In this document: one piece after another, positions 7,529 to 15,084 of the stretch | Numbering within the stretch: the first letter of the stretch is position 1 | Layout of the letters: each line of letters begins with the position of its first letter | Assembly: GCA_049511415.1 (NCBI GenBank) | Contig: JBEKYC010000077.1 | Span: 1 to 33,291 of the forward strand | DNA length: 33,291 bases | Source of the DNA: Bog-159 sp049511415 | GTDB taxonomy: Bacteria > Acidobacteriota > Terriglobia > Bryobacterales > Bryobacteraceae | Direction: 5' to 3' | Notes under the pieces: generated by a model | The model's input: only the letters and a program-made list of their open reading frames with translations | The model's database searches: none | Told to the model about the DNA's origin: nothing | Position numbers and translations under genes: made by a program

Positions 7529-9373
7529 TTGAGACATACCCGCCGCCAGGCCTTACGCTCCCTGAGCCGCACAGCATTGGTCTTACCCTTCGCCGACTTA
7601 CTAACCTTGGCTCAGAAGCTCCCCGGACCGGTGGAGCGCAGCTACGGTGCCAAAGCCATGCCGGCCCCGCCCGGTCCCAAGTCTCCTATCGAAGGGACTC
7701 CGCTGGGTCTCAGCTTCGTGGACGTGGTGAAGGAATCCGGCCTGGCCGTCAAAACAATATATGGCGGGGAAGGGAAGAATAAGTACCTTCTTGAAACCAC
7801 CGGTTGCGGTCTGGCGTTTTACGATTTCGATCAGGATGGCTGGCTGGATGTCTTCCTGGTCAACGGGTGGCGTCTGGAAGGCTTTCCGGCCGGACAGGAG
7901 CCGCGCTGCCACCTCTTTAAGAACAATCGGGACGGCACTTTCACCGATGTAACCAAGGGTTCCGGGCTGGAGCATCGCACGGGCTGGGGCCAAGCCTGTT
8001 GCGTCGGCGATTACGATAACGACGGTTATGACGACCTGTTCGTCACTTACTACGGACAGAACGCGCTGTACCGCAATCGCGGCGATGGCACGTTCACGGA
8101 CGTAACCAAGGAAGCCGGCCTGATCCAACCCGGTCCCAAGATCCGTTGGAACACCGGTTGTACGTTCGTGGATTACGACAAAGACGGGCGCCTGGATCTG
8201 TTTGTGGCCAACTATGTGGATTTTGATTTGAAGACCGCGCCGCCGCCGGAAGCCGGACCGTGTACTTATAAGGGGCTGATGGTAGCCTGCGGGCCGCCAG
8301 GTCTGCGCGGCGGCAAGAACATCTTGTATCACAACAACGGTGATGGCACGTTCGCCGACGTCAGCGAGAAGGCCGGCATCTGGAACACGCCGGGAACGTA
8401 TGGCCTGAGCGTCGCCGCATCCGACCTCGATAACGACGGATGGCCCGATATCTACGTGGCCAACGATTCCTCGACGGCCACGCTGTATCAGAACCAGAAG
8501 GATGGGACGTTCAAGGACATCGCCATCGAATCCGGCGCCGCGCTTTCGCCCGAAGGCAAGCCCCAGGCAGGTATGGGCGTTTCCATCGGAGACTATAACC
8601 GGGACGGCAATCTGGATGTGGTCAAGACTAACTTCGCCGGCGATACCGACTCTCTGTACACGAATCTTGGAGACGCGACCTTCGAAGATCGCACTTATCC
8701 AAGCGGACTAGGAGTGAATACCAGACTACTCGGCTGGGGAGTAGGCTTTTTCGACATGGATAATGACGGCTGGCTCGACCTACTCATGTCCAACGGTCAT
8801 GTGTACCCGGAAGTCGATAAGTCGAATGCCGATCTCAAGTATGCCGAGCACAAGTACCTGTACCGCAACTTGCAGAACGGGCGCTTCGAGGAAGTCACCG
8901 ATAAGGGCGGCCCGGGCATTTTGGAAAACGCGCCGGCGCGCGGCTGCGCCTTCGGCGACTACGACAACGATGGCGATCTCGACATTGCCGTGAATTGCGT
9001 CAATGCGATTCCGCAGCTCTTGCGTTGCGATTCCACGCTGAAACGCAACTGGATCAAGATCAAGCTGCAGGGCGTCAAGTCGAATAGAACCGGCATCGGT
9101 ACCCGGGTCACGGTAACGGCGAAAATGAAGCCCGAGGCCGTCAAGCCGCTGGCCCAGATGGACGAATTGCGCAGCGGCGGCAGTTACTTTTCCCAAAACG
9201 ATCTGCGCATGCACTTTGGGTTGGACCAGGCCACCAAGGTCGATCAGGTCGAGATACGCTGGCTGAGCGGCCAGGTAGATGTGATCAAAGACCTCGAAGT
9301 CAACAGGCTGTATGTGATCCAGGAGGGCGGCAAGATTTTAAAATCGGAGGCATTACGCCCGCACGTATCCTAG
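7529..9373 (+). CDS. Secreted FG-GAP/VCBS beta-propeller with ASPIC/UnbV C-terminal domain
   Basis: A 614-aa protein of the CRTAC1-like family. Seven DxDxDG-type calcium loops are seen, among them DFDQDGWLD, DYDNDGYDD, DYDKDGRLD, DLDNDGWPD, DYNRDGNLD, DMDNDGWLD and DYDNDGDLD, consistent with a beta-propeller. The last 110 residues, with GIGTRVTV, the GGSYFSQNDLRMHFGL segment and a closing VDQVEIRWLSG, are the ASPIC/UnbV domain. I chose the TTG at 7529: GGAG lies eight bases upstream, and the product then begins MRHTRRQALRSLSRTALVL, a twin-arginine-like signal peptide. A longer frame to 7364 would overlap the cytochrome gene and has no signal. Position right after the cytochrome suggests a joint role. 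Function of the family is not established. Confidence 0.9.
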   Translation: MRHTRRQALRSLSRTALVLPFADLLTLAQKLPGPVERSYGAKAMPAPPGPKSPIEGTPLGLSFVDVVKESGLAVKTIYGGEGKNKYLLETTGCGLAFYDFDQDGWLDVFLVNGWRLEGFPAGQEPRCHLFKNNRDGTFTDVTKGSGLEHRTGWGQACCVGDYDNDGYDDLFVTYYGQNALYRNRGDGTFTDVTKEAGLIQPGPKIRWNTGCTFVDYDKDGRLDLFVANYVDFDLKTAPPPEAGPCTYKGLMVACGPPGLRGGKNILYHNNGDGTFADVSEKAGIWNTPGTYGLSVAASDLDNDGWPDIYVANDSSTATLYQNQKDGTFKDIAIESGAALSPEGKPQAGMGVSIGDYNRDGNLDVVKTNFAGDTDSLYTNLGDATFEDRTYPSGLGVNTRLLGWGVGFFDMDNDGWLDLLMSNGHVYPEVDKSNADLKYAEHKYLYRNLQNGRFEEVTDKGGPGILENAPARGCAFGDYDNDGDLDIAVNCVNAIPQLLRCDSTLKRNWIKIKLQGVKSNRTGIGTRVTVTAKMKPEAVKPLAQMDELRSGGSYFSQNDLRMHFGLDQATKVDQVEIRWLSGQVDVIKDLEVNRLYVIQEGGKILKSEALRPHVS

Positions 9374-9792
9374 CAATCGTCACATTATTTGTTGGGATCG
9401 CTGCGGCAACCGAACGTTGCCCCTGGCTGAACGCGGCGACGGCCGCCGGAGTCCTGGGCGGCGAAGTTCGAATGACGGTCACGCCCACAAGTTGTGAGTT
9501 CGTCAGGCAAACAGCCGATCATGAGACGGTGTTGCGCATCGAAGTCACAGCGATGACCGCGCCCCATGTGCGATGCCCGGCCGGATCCGAATCCCTGGAA
9601 GCCATTGGAAACGAAGCCGCCGCGTGCGCATACGACGATAAGGCCGGATGGAGTGGAGCGCAGGTCACCGGACGAGTACGCGATCAGGCGTTCGTCGTGC
9701 GGATTTCCAGCAGGGATCGTGCGCAAGCGTCCAAGGCCCTGAGCGAGAAGTTACGCGGCGTAGCCGAGCAAGTAGCCGGCATTCTATTCTAG
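9352..9792 (+). CDS. Small secreted cysteine-containing protein with a non-standard start
   Basis: About 146 aa, unknown family. The first ATG in frame is at 9472, but the frame upstream encodes an obvious signal peptide (ARILAIVTLFVGIAAA) and a conserved-looking CPWLNAATAAGVLGG segment, so translation must start earlier. No ATG, GTG or TTG exists in frame there; candidates are ATT at 9352 or ACG at 9355, just after a GGAGG at 9346-9350 that lies inside the end of the FG-GAP gene. The start is therefore uncertain. The mature part has four cysteines (for example TERCPW, TSCEF, VRCPAG, AACAYDD) that could form two disulfides; the CPWL...ARVLG-type opening recalls DUF3558-like lipoprotein folds, only weakly. 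It overlaps the preceding gene by 22 bases and ends two bases from the convergent TPR gene. Confidence 0.65.
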   Translation: MTPARILAIVTLFVGIAAATERCPWLNAATAAGVLGGEVRMTVTPTSCEFVRQTADHETVLRIEVTAMTAPHVRCPAGSESLEAIGNEAAACAYDDKAGWSGAQVTGRVRDQAFVVRISSRDRAQASKALSEKLRGVAEQVAGILF

Positions 9793-9794
9793 GA

Positions 9795-11021
9795 CTATTT
9801 TTTCGCGCCCTGCTGCAGCTTCTGTTCCTTCGCCGCCTCCTCCGCCTGTCGTAGCGCGGCTGCTCTGGCGAAAGCGGCATCCGCGCCCGCCTTATCGCCT
9901 TTGCGCCGCAGCAGCAGACCCAGATTGTTCCACGCCGCGGCATTCTGGTCGTCCAACGTCACCGCGTGCCGCAGCGCCTCGATCGCGCCCTCGGGCTGAT
10001 CCTGTTGCATCAGCGTATTGCCGAGTTGATACCACGCCTCCATGTACTGGGGCCTCTGCGCCACGGCGGCACGCAGTTGCTCCACGGCATTCGCCGGAAC
10101 ACCCGCATCGATGTAAGTCAGCGCCAGGCTGTAATGTGCCTCGGCCAGCGCCGGATCGAGCGTGACCGCCTTCTCCAACTCCGTGCGCGCGTGTGGCAGA
10201 TCGTCAATCGATTTGTACGCGATCCCCAGGTCGTAGTGCGCACCGGCGTCGTTAGGGTAGTATCGAGTCACGGATGAGAGATGCTGGATGGCCGCCTGCA
10301 TGTCGCCGGAAGCGATATAGGCGTATCCCACGTTCACCTGCACGCGGATATTGTGCGGGTCGTGTTCCAGAATGCGGCGGAATTCCTTCAGCCCCGCTGC
10401 GGGATCGCCGGACTTCACCAGTGCGTTGCCATAGTTGTTGCGCACCTCGTCGTTGTTGGGATCGAGTTCCACAGCGTGGCGGTAGGCGTCGCGCGCCTCG
10501 CGGTAGCGGTTTTGCTGCATGCAGGCGGTGGCCAGCGATTTCCATGCGCTACCGTTCGCCGGCGCCTGCTTCACCACCAGTTCCAACTCGCGCACGGCTG
10601 CGTCATAGCGGCCCGTGTCCGTGTAAGCTTGCCCCAGCCGCAAGCCGTAATCGGCATTCCGCGGAGCCAGATCGACGGCCTTGCGTAGCGCGTGCAACGC
10701 CGGATCGGGTTGCCCGATGATCCACAGCGCGGCGCCCAAGTGATACCACGCCTGCGCCATTTTGGGATCCAGTTGCGTGGCGCGTTCGAGATACGGAACC
10801 GCTTCCGCGGTGCGCTTCGTAGCGGCCAGCAGAAATCCGACCTCGTCTTGATACACGGCCGATTTCGGCGCCAATTTGGCCAGTTGCTCGTAAGCCGCCA
10901 GCGCGCCATTGGCGTCCCGCGCGGCCAACCGCTGCCGGCCAGTCGCCTCCAGATCTTGCACGCTGGGCGTCTGAGCCATCAGACGCCAGGCCATGCCGGC
11001 GAGTAGAAGCCAGCGCGGCAC
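9795..11021 (-). CDS. Secreted TPR protein, 408 aa (paralogue A)
   Basis: A signal peptide (MPRWLLLAGMAWRLMAQ) is followed by about eleven TPR units filling residues 25-385, such as AWYHLGAALWIIGQPDPALH and AHYDLGIAYKSIDDLPHA. The tail is a charged Ala/Glu/Lys helix. It should act as a periplasmic scaffold. The start is GTG at 11021, which overlaps the TAG stop of the upstream regulator by one base (TAGTG), so the two are translationally coupled. It has the same length and repeat register as the divergent gene at 12410; the segment LDPALAEAHYSLALTY here matches LDPALAEAHYTLGIAY there. The downstream neighbour converges with a gap of two bases and no terminator was seen. Confidence 0.88.
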   Translation of the reverse strand: MPRWLLLAGMAWRLMAQTPSVQDLEATGRQRLAARDANGALAAYEQLAKLAPKSAVYQDEVGFLLAATKRTAEAVPYLERATQLDPKMAQAWYHLGAALWIIGQPDPALHALRKAVDLAPRNADYGLRLGQAYTDTGRYDAAVRELELVVKQAPANGSAWKSLATACMQQNRYREARDAYRHAVELDPNNDEVRNNYGNALVKSGDPAAGLKEFRRILEHDPHNIRVQVNVGYAYIASGDMQAAIQHLSSVTRYYPNDAGAHYDLGIAYKSIDDLPHARTELEKAVTLDPALAEAHYSLALTYIDAGVPANAVEQLRAAVAQRPQYMEAWYQLGNTLMQQDQPEGAIEALRHAVTLDDQNAAAWNNLGLLLRRKGDKAGADAAFARAAALRQAEEAAKEQKLQQGAKK

Positions 11022-12268
11022 TAGGTCCCCTTCGGATGCACGTGCAAAGACAACATTTCCGACTGCACGGGGACTCCGCCGCTCACTTTCACCCGCAACA
11101 GCACTTCAAACTGCGGAACATGCCGGCGCGCCGCGGGTCCCAGCCTGGAAAACAGCTCCTCCAGGCGGCCGGCACGGCATACGAATTCCACGGCAGCCTG
11201 AGTGCCCAGCGTGGTGATGCCGGCCAGGATCAATACCCGATGGGTGGGATTCAGTCCCGAAGTTAGCGCCACAATCGCGTAATCTTCTGTGAGTGGTTCC
11301 GCAGTCAGATACTCGGCCTGTTCCGCTGCCTCGGGATGCAGGTTGGCGATCACCAGGTCACCCGCCCGCGGGGGCGCAGTCCGGCGCCGGAATACGAAGT
11401 CCTGCGTGCCGGGCAACTCGCGTAGAGACAGATTCTCGGATGGAGACCCAATGAAGATGAGATCGCTGGTCTTGGCGTCGTCCCAAGTCAGCAGCCGCCC
11501 GCGCTTGATGCGCACGGCATGCTGCAGGCTGGCGAACACCCGGTCGAGCTCGTGCACGGCCATCACCTCACCGACTCCGGTATAGTGATCCATAATTGGC
11601 TTGCCGGCATCCAGCGCCGGATTGTAGTAGCGCAGTCCGGTCTCCGGACGGCCCACGAACTCGGCGTTGCTGTAGACCACCAGGGGCGCGTCCAGGCCAC
11701 TCGCGAAAGGCTCCCAGAACGTCTTGAGCGCGGCCGGGATCGGGTCGCCCGATATCGGCGTAGTGGGCGTCAGATACCGCGCTATGGCGACCGAAATGAT
11801 CACGACGACTACGGCGCCAACGACGATGGAGAGGAAAAACCAGGAAAGGGGGTAGGATCGCGCCGGGCGAGTGGGGGGCACTTCAGCTATCGGCAGGGGC
11901 GTAGGCGCTTCGGCCGCCGGACGGGAGTGAAAAGTCAGCGAATAAGAACCCTTTGGTATCTCGATCAACAGCCGGTCGGAAAGCCCCTCGCCGGAGTAAT
12001 ACTCCGCCAACTTCGACCGCAGCCGCCCGGTCTGCACGCGCACGGTGGAATCCAGACGGGGATCAAAATCGGCAGGACGTCCGAACACTTCCGTGGCGAT
12101 CTGGTACTCCTTCAACGCCGTCCCAGGCGAATCGAGGGAGTGCTCACCCAGGTACTTCAGAAGCTTGCAAAGCGATTCGGATCCATGCAGAATCGAGCTG
12201 CGGTTTAACTTATCGATTTCAGCGTGGAGCGCATCCCGATCCGTCGCAGTTGCCCCAGTATCGTTCAT
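11021..12268 (-). CDS. Membrane-anchored winged-helix regulator
   Basis: A 415-aa protein. Residues 15-113 look like a winged-helix DNA-binding domain of the OmpR/CadC sort often found at the N-terminus of Acidobacteriota regulators: LKEYQIATEVFGRPADFDP, then VRVQTGRLRSKLAEYY as the likely recognition helix, then a beta wing with IPKGSYSLTF. A single membrane helix spans 141-165, after a proline-rich linker. The remaining 250 residues would be outside the cytoplasm and contain alternating beta strands with no known motif I can name. The topology (DNA-binding inside, sensor outside) suggests a ToxR/CadC-like one-component sensor. It is coupled to the TPR gene at 9795 and divergent from the TPR gene at 12410, so it probably controls the TPR pair through the 141-bp region between them. 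Confidence 0.8.
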   Translation of the reverse strand: MNDTGATATDRDALHAEIDKLNRSSILHGSESLCKLLKYLGEHSLDSPGTALKEYQIATEVFGRPADFDPRLDSTVRVQTGRLRSKLAEYYSGEGLSDRLLIEIPKGSYSLTFHSRPAAEAPTPLPIAEVPPTRPARSYPLSWFFLSIVVGAVVVVIISVAIARYLTPTTPISGDPIPAALKTFWEPFASGLDAPLVVYSNAEFVGRPETGLRYYNPALDAGKPIMDHYTGVGEVMAVHELDRVFASLQHAVRIKRGRLLTWDDAKTSDLIFIGSPSENLSLRELPGTQDFVFRRRTAPPRAGDLVIANLHPEAAEQAEYLTAEPLTEDYAIVALTSGLNPTHRVLILAGITTLGTQAAVEFVCRAGRLEELFSRLGPAARRHVPQFEVLLRVKVSGGVPVQSEMLSLHVHPKGT

Positions 12269-12395
12269 TTAACCTATGATTAACAACACCGCTAAGTCTA
12301 GGAAAAAGCGGAGCCGGAGTCAAGTAACAGCGGCACAGGCGGCCATGCACGCCTGCGCTTGCGAGACCGGCCCTCGCCGTTCCGTATACGTCCAG

Positions 12396-12401
12396 TATAA
12401 T
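12396..12401 (+). promoter_or_regulatory. TATAAT just before the TPR gene at 12410
   Basis: A perfect TATAAT ends eight bases before the GTG start at 12410, so the mRNA would have a leader of zero to two bases. No strong Shine-Dalgarno is seen. The site lies in the divergent region shared with the regulator gene. Confidence 0.5.
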
Positions 12402-12409
12402 AGAGCCAA

Positions 12410-13636
12410 GTGCGGCTCCTCGGGTTACTGCTGACGTTTCTGGCGATCGCCGTTGCCGAAGACACGGCCGCGGATTTGGAGTCCCGCGCCGTCGCTTTGA
12501 AGGCGCAAGGCGACGCGGCTGGGGCTCTGGCACTATACCAGTCGGCCGCCGCCCTCGACCCGAAGTCAGCCCGCCTTCAGGATCAGGTAGGCTTCCTCCT
12601 CGCGGTTCTGCATCGCCGCGAAGAAGCCGTCCGGGTATTGCAGGAGGCGCTCGCACTGGATCCAAAATACGCTCCCGCGCAATTTCATTTGGGCGCCTTG
12701 TACTGGCTGTCGCGGGATGCCGCCAACGGTATTCCCCATCTGCAAAGCGCCGCCGCGCTCGATCCTGGCAATTTCGACTACCAGTACCGTTTGGGGGTAG
12801 CCCTGGCGTCGGAAGCGCAATATGCGGATGCCTTGCAGCACCTACGCGCCGCGGTCGCGGCCGATGCCGGACACGCGGACGGCTGGAACTCGTTGGGGCT
12901 GGCTCTGCAGAAAAGCGGCGATCTGGCGGCTGCCGTGGAAGCGTTCCGGCGTGCCGTGGATCTGAACCCCGCCGATCCGGATGCGCGCAACAACCTGGGC
13001 ACTACGCTCGTCAACACGCGCCACGCCGATGAAGGCATCGCGCAGTTCCGCAAAATCCTGGAGGCCGATCCTTCCTTCAACATGGCGCGCATCAACTTGG
13101 GATTTGCTTACATAGAGAAGGGCGATCCCGACAGCGCCGTGGAGCAGTTGCGGGAGGCCGTCCAACGCGATCCCACCGAGGCCAGTGCACACTACGATTT
13201 AGGTGTCGCTTTGAAAAACAAAGATGACATCGAAGGCGCCAAAGCGGAACTACGGCGCGCGCTGGAACTGGATCCTGCTCTGGCCGAGGCGCATTACACC
13301 CTGGGCATTGCGTACTGGCAAACGGGCGCTTTTGATGACGCGGCCAAGGAAATGCAAGCCGCCATTGACTTGCGGCCGGACTACGGGGAGGCTTTCTTCA
13401 TGCTGGGCACCGCGCTAAAGCAGAAAGGCGACCTGGCGGGCGCCGAGACCGCGCTCCGCTCGGCGATCCGTTACCGGCCCGAGGACCCCGGCCCCTTCAA
13501 CACGCTCGGCCAACTCTTGCGCCAGAAGGGCGATTTGGAAGGCAGCAAGGCCGCGTTCGCGAAAGGGCAACAAGTCAAGGAAACCAAAGAGGCCGAACTC
13601 GGCAAGATGCTGCAGAAGACTGACAGTGCGAAATGA
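12410..13636 (+). CDS. Secreted TPR protein, 408 aa (paralogue B)
   Basis: Starts at GTG 12410 with a signal peptide (MRLLGLLLTFLAIAVAE), followed by about eleven TPR units to residue 390 (for example GWNSLGLALQKSGDLAAAVE and AHYDLGVALKNKDDIEGA). Length, order of repeats and charged C-terminal tail match the divergent gene at 9795, so the two are duplicates that have since diverged. It is expected to be a periplasmic docking scaffold. The next gene overlaps its stop by four bases (ATGA), so the pair is coupled. Confidence 0.88.
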   Translation: MRLLGLLLTFLAIAVAEDTAADLESRAVALKAQGDAAGALALYQSAAALDPKSARLQDQVGFLLAVLHRREEAVRVLQEALALDPKYAPAQFHLGALYWLSRDAANGIPHLQSAAALDPGNFDYQYRLGVALASEAQYADALQHLRAAVAADAGHADGWNSLGLALQKSGDLAAAVEAFRRAVDLNPADPDARNNLGTTLVNTRHADEGIAQFRKILEADPSFNMARINLGFAYIEKGDPDSAVEQLREAVQRDPTEASAHYDLGVALKNKDDIEGAKAELRRALELDPALAEAHYTLGIAYWQTGAFDDAAKEMQAAIDLRPDYGEAFFMLGTALKQKGDLAGAETALRSAIRYRPEDPGPFNTLGQLLRQKGDLEGSKAAFAKGQQVKETKEAELGKMLQKTDSAK

Positions 13637-14313
13637 TGCGAATCGCTTGCGCGACTATAGCGGCCCTGTTGCCGGCTGCGGCGCTGTACGCGCAGGGCGC
13701 CGGCATCGATCCTAATACCACTCGCGCGCTGACCGCCGTCAGCGAAATGGGCCATCCGGGGCGTGCACCGGAAGCGCCGCGTTCTCTCACGTTTGAAGAA
13801 TCGGATGATCCGACCATAGCGACGCATACGGTGCAGACGCACAAACCGTGGGATGCCGCACGAAAATCCGCGCAAAACGCCGAGCGCCTGGCGAAGAAGA
13901 ATCAGCACGATGCCGCGGCCGCTATGTATCGCGAGGCCGTCGCGCACGATCCCCAGTATTTCGAAGCCTGGAACAATCTGGCGCTGGAACTGGAAGCGGC
14001 CGGCAAAATCGATCAGGCCATCGACGCGCTACGTCATTTGACAAGCATGGCGCCGGAGCATGTGCTGGGCTTCGCGAATCTGGTTGCGCTGCTCTGCCGC
14101 CAGCATCGCTATGGCGAGGCCGAAGCTGTCGCTCGGGCAGCTTTGAAAGCCCACAATTACTCGTTCAAGGCGAATTACATGCTTGGGACTGTGCTGGTCC
14201 AGGAGGGTAAATGGACCGGCGAAGCCAAGATCAAACTGGAGTACGCGCAGGTCAAATATCCCGGGGCCAAAACACTGCTCGACCGTTGGCCGGTCCAAAC
14301 CCCGCCTAATTAG
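13633..14313 (+). CDS. Secreted TPR protein, 226 aa
   Basis: A signal peptide (RIACATIAALLPAAALYAQ) is followed by a low-complexity linker (residues 22-75) and then three to four TPR units between about 78 and 200 (WDAARKSAQNAERLAKKNQH, AWNNLALELEAAGKIDQAID, GFANLVALLCRQHRYGEAEA, ANYMLGTVLVQEGKW). The start is ATG 13633, overlapping the upstream stop, or the ATG immediately after it. It is coupled to the 408-aa TPR gene and likely works with it. It ends 17 bases from the convergent MOSC gene, with no terminator visible. Confidence 0.85.
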   Translation: MMRIACATIAALLPAAALYAQGAGIDPNTTRALTAVSEMGHPGRAPEAPRSLTFEESDDPTIATHTVQTHKPWDAARKSAQNAERLAKKNQHDAAAAMYREAVAHDPQYFEAWNNLALELEAAGKIDQAIDALRHLTSMAPEHVLGFANLVALLCRQHRYGEAEAVARAALKAHNYSFKANYMLGTVLVQEGKWTGEAKIKLEYAQVKYPGAKTLLDRWPVQTPPN

Positions 14314-14330
14314 GGCAATAGTATATTGGA

Positions 14331-15080
14331 CTAACGCCTTTCCTCAGTCGCCGCACGCAGGTGTATGGTCTGCCCGACCGCCAGCCGGCCGATGCGAGCG
14401 ACCGCGCCGTAGATTCCCGCGTTGTTCTGGTTCGCACGAACGACCGCCTTCAGCACTTCTGGCGCAGGACTGGCTAAGTCCGGGTCAAGATTCACCATCG
14501 AGCAGCGCACGTCGCGCAGCGTGACGGTAATGGCCGGGGCGTCGTCCCCTTCGCCGAATGACAGCACACCGCCCAACCACTCGTCCTCCTGGAAAGGAAC
14601 CGATCGCAGTAAACGAACTACGACATTCGGGCGAAATTGTCGCACGTCCAGGCTCCGCCCGGCGAGTCGTCCGATCTCGCGCACCGTATCGGAGGCGATC
14701 ACGGAGATGTTCGCTTCATCGAAAATGCCATGCTTCAACTGCATCATCTGCACAGGACTCCCGTACCGGTGTCCGACCTCAGTGGCCAGGTCCTGCCCGA
14801 AGACAGTCATCTCTTCGCCATCCGGCGTGCGAATATGCGTAGGAAGGTCTCCCTGCTGCGCACCGTCTTCACAGCGCTGCGGAGCAAACCGCAGCAGGTC
14901 GGGAAGTTTGCTTGCTGTTAGCCATGGGAACCCGCTGCGGTCGCCTATCCGCCGGAATGCCAGGCGTCTGTCACCGTCGAGGCCGTGCCAACCGAGCTCG
15001 GCGGCCTCGAGTCGTTCGCCGCGCATGGACTTCACGGGATACCGGAAGATTGCCTCCACGTGTCCGATCTCTATGAGCAT
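14331..15080 (-). CDS. MOSC-domain protein
   Basis: A 249-aa protein with the MOSC N-terminal barrel (residues 5-55, FRYPVKSMRGERL and GLDGDRRLAF) and the MOSC core (about 110-245), including the RQFRPNVVV strand and the family cysteine Cys193 in RCSMVNLDP. MOSC proteins bind sulfurated molybdenum cofactor or handle activated sulfur, often within molybdoenzyme or amidoxime-reducing systems. No signal peptide is seen, so it is cytoplasmic. It follows the TPR gene by four bases and is the last gene of the copper monooxygenase operon, which is unexpected because no molybdoenzyme is in the window. Confidence 0.9.
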   Translation of the reverse strand: MLIEIGHVEAIFRYPVKSMRGERLEAAELGWHGLDGDRRLAFRRIGDRSGFPWLTASKLPDLLRFAPQRCEDGAQQGDLPTHIRTPDGEEMTVFGQDLATEVGHRYGSPVQMMQLKHGIFDEANISVIASDTVREIGRLAGRSLDVRQFRPNVVVRLLRSVPFQEDEWLGGVLSFGEGDDAPAITVTLRDVRCSMVNLDPDLASPAPEVLKAVVRANQNNAGIYGAVARIGRLAVGQTIHLRAATEERR

Positions 15081-15084
15081 TGTC

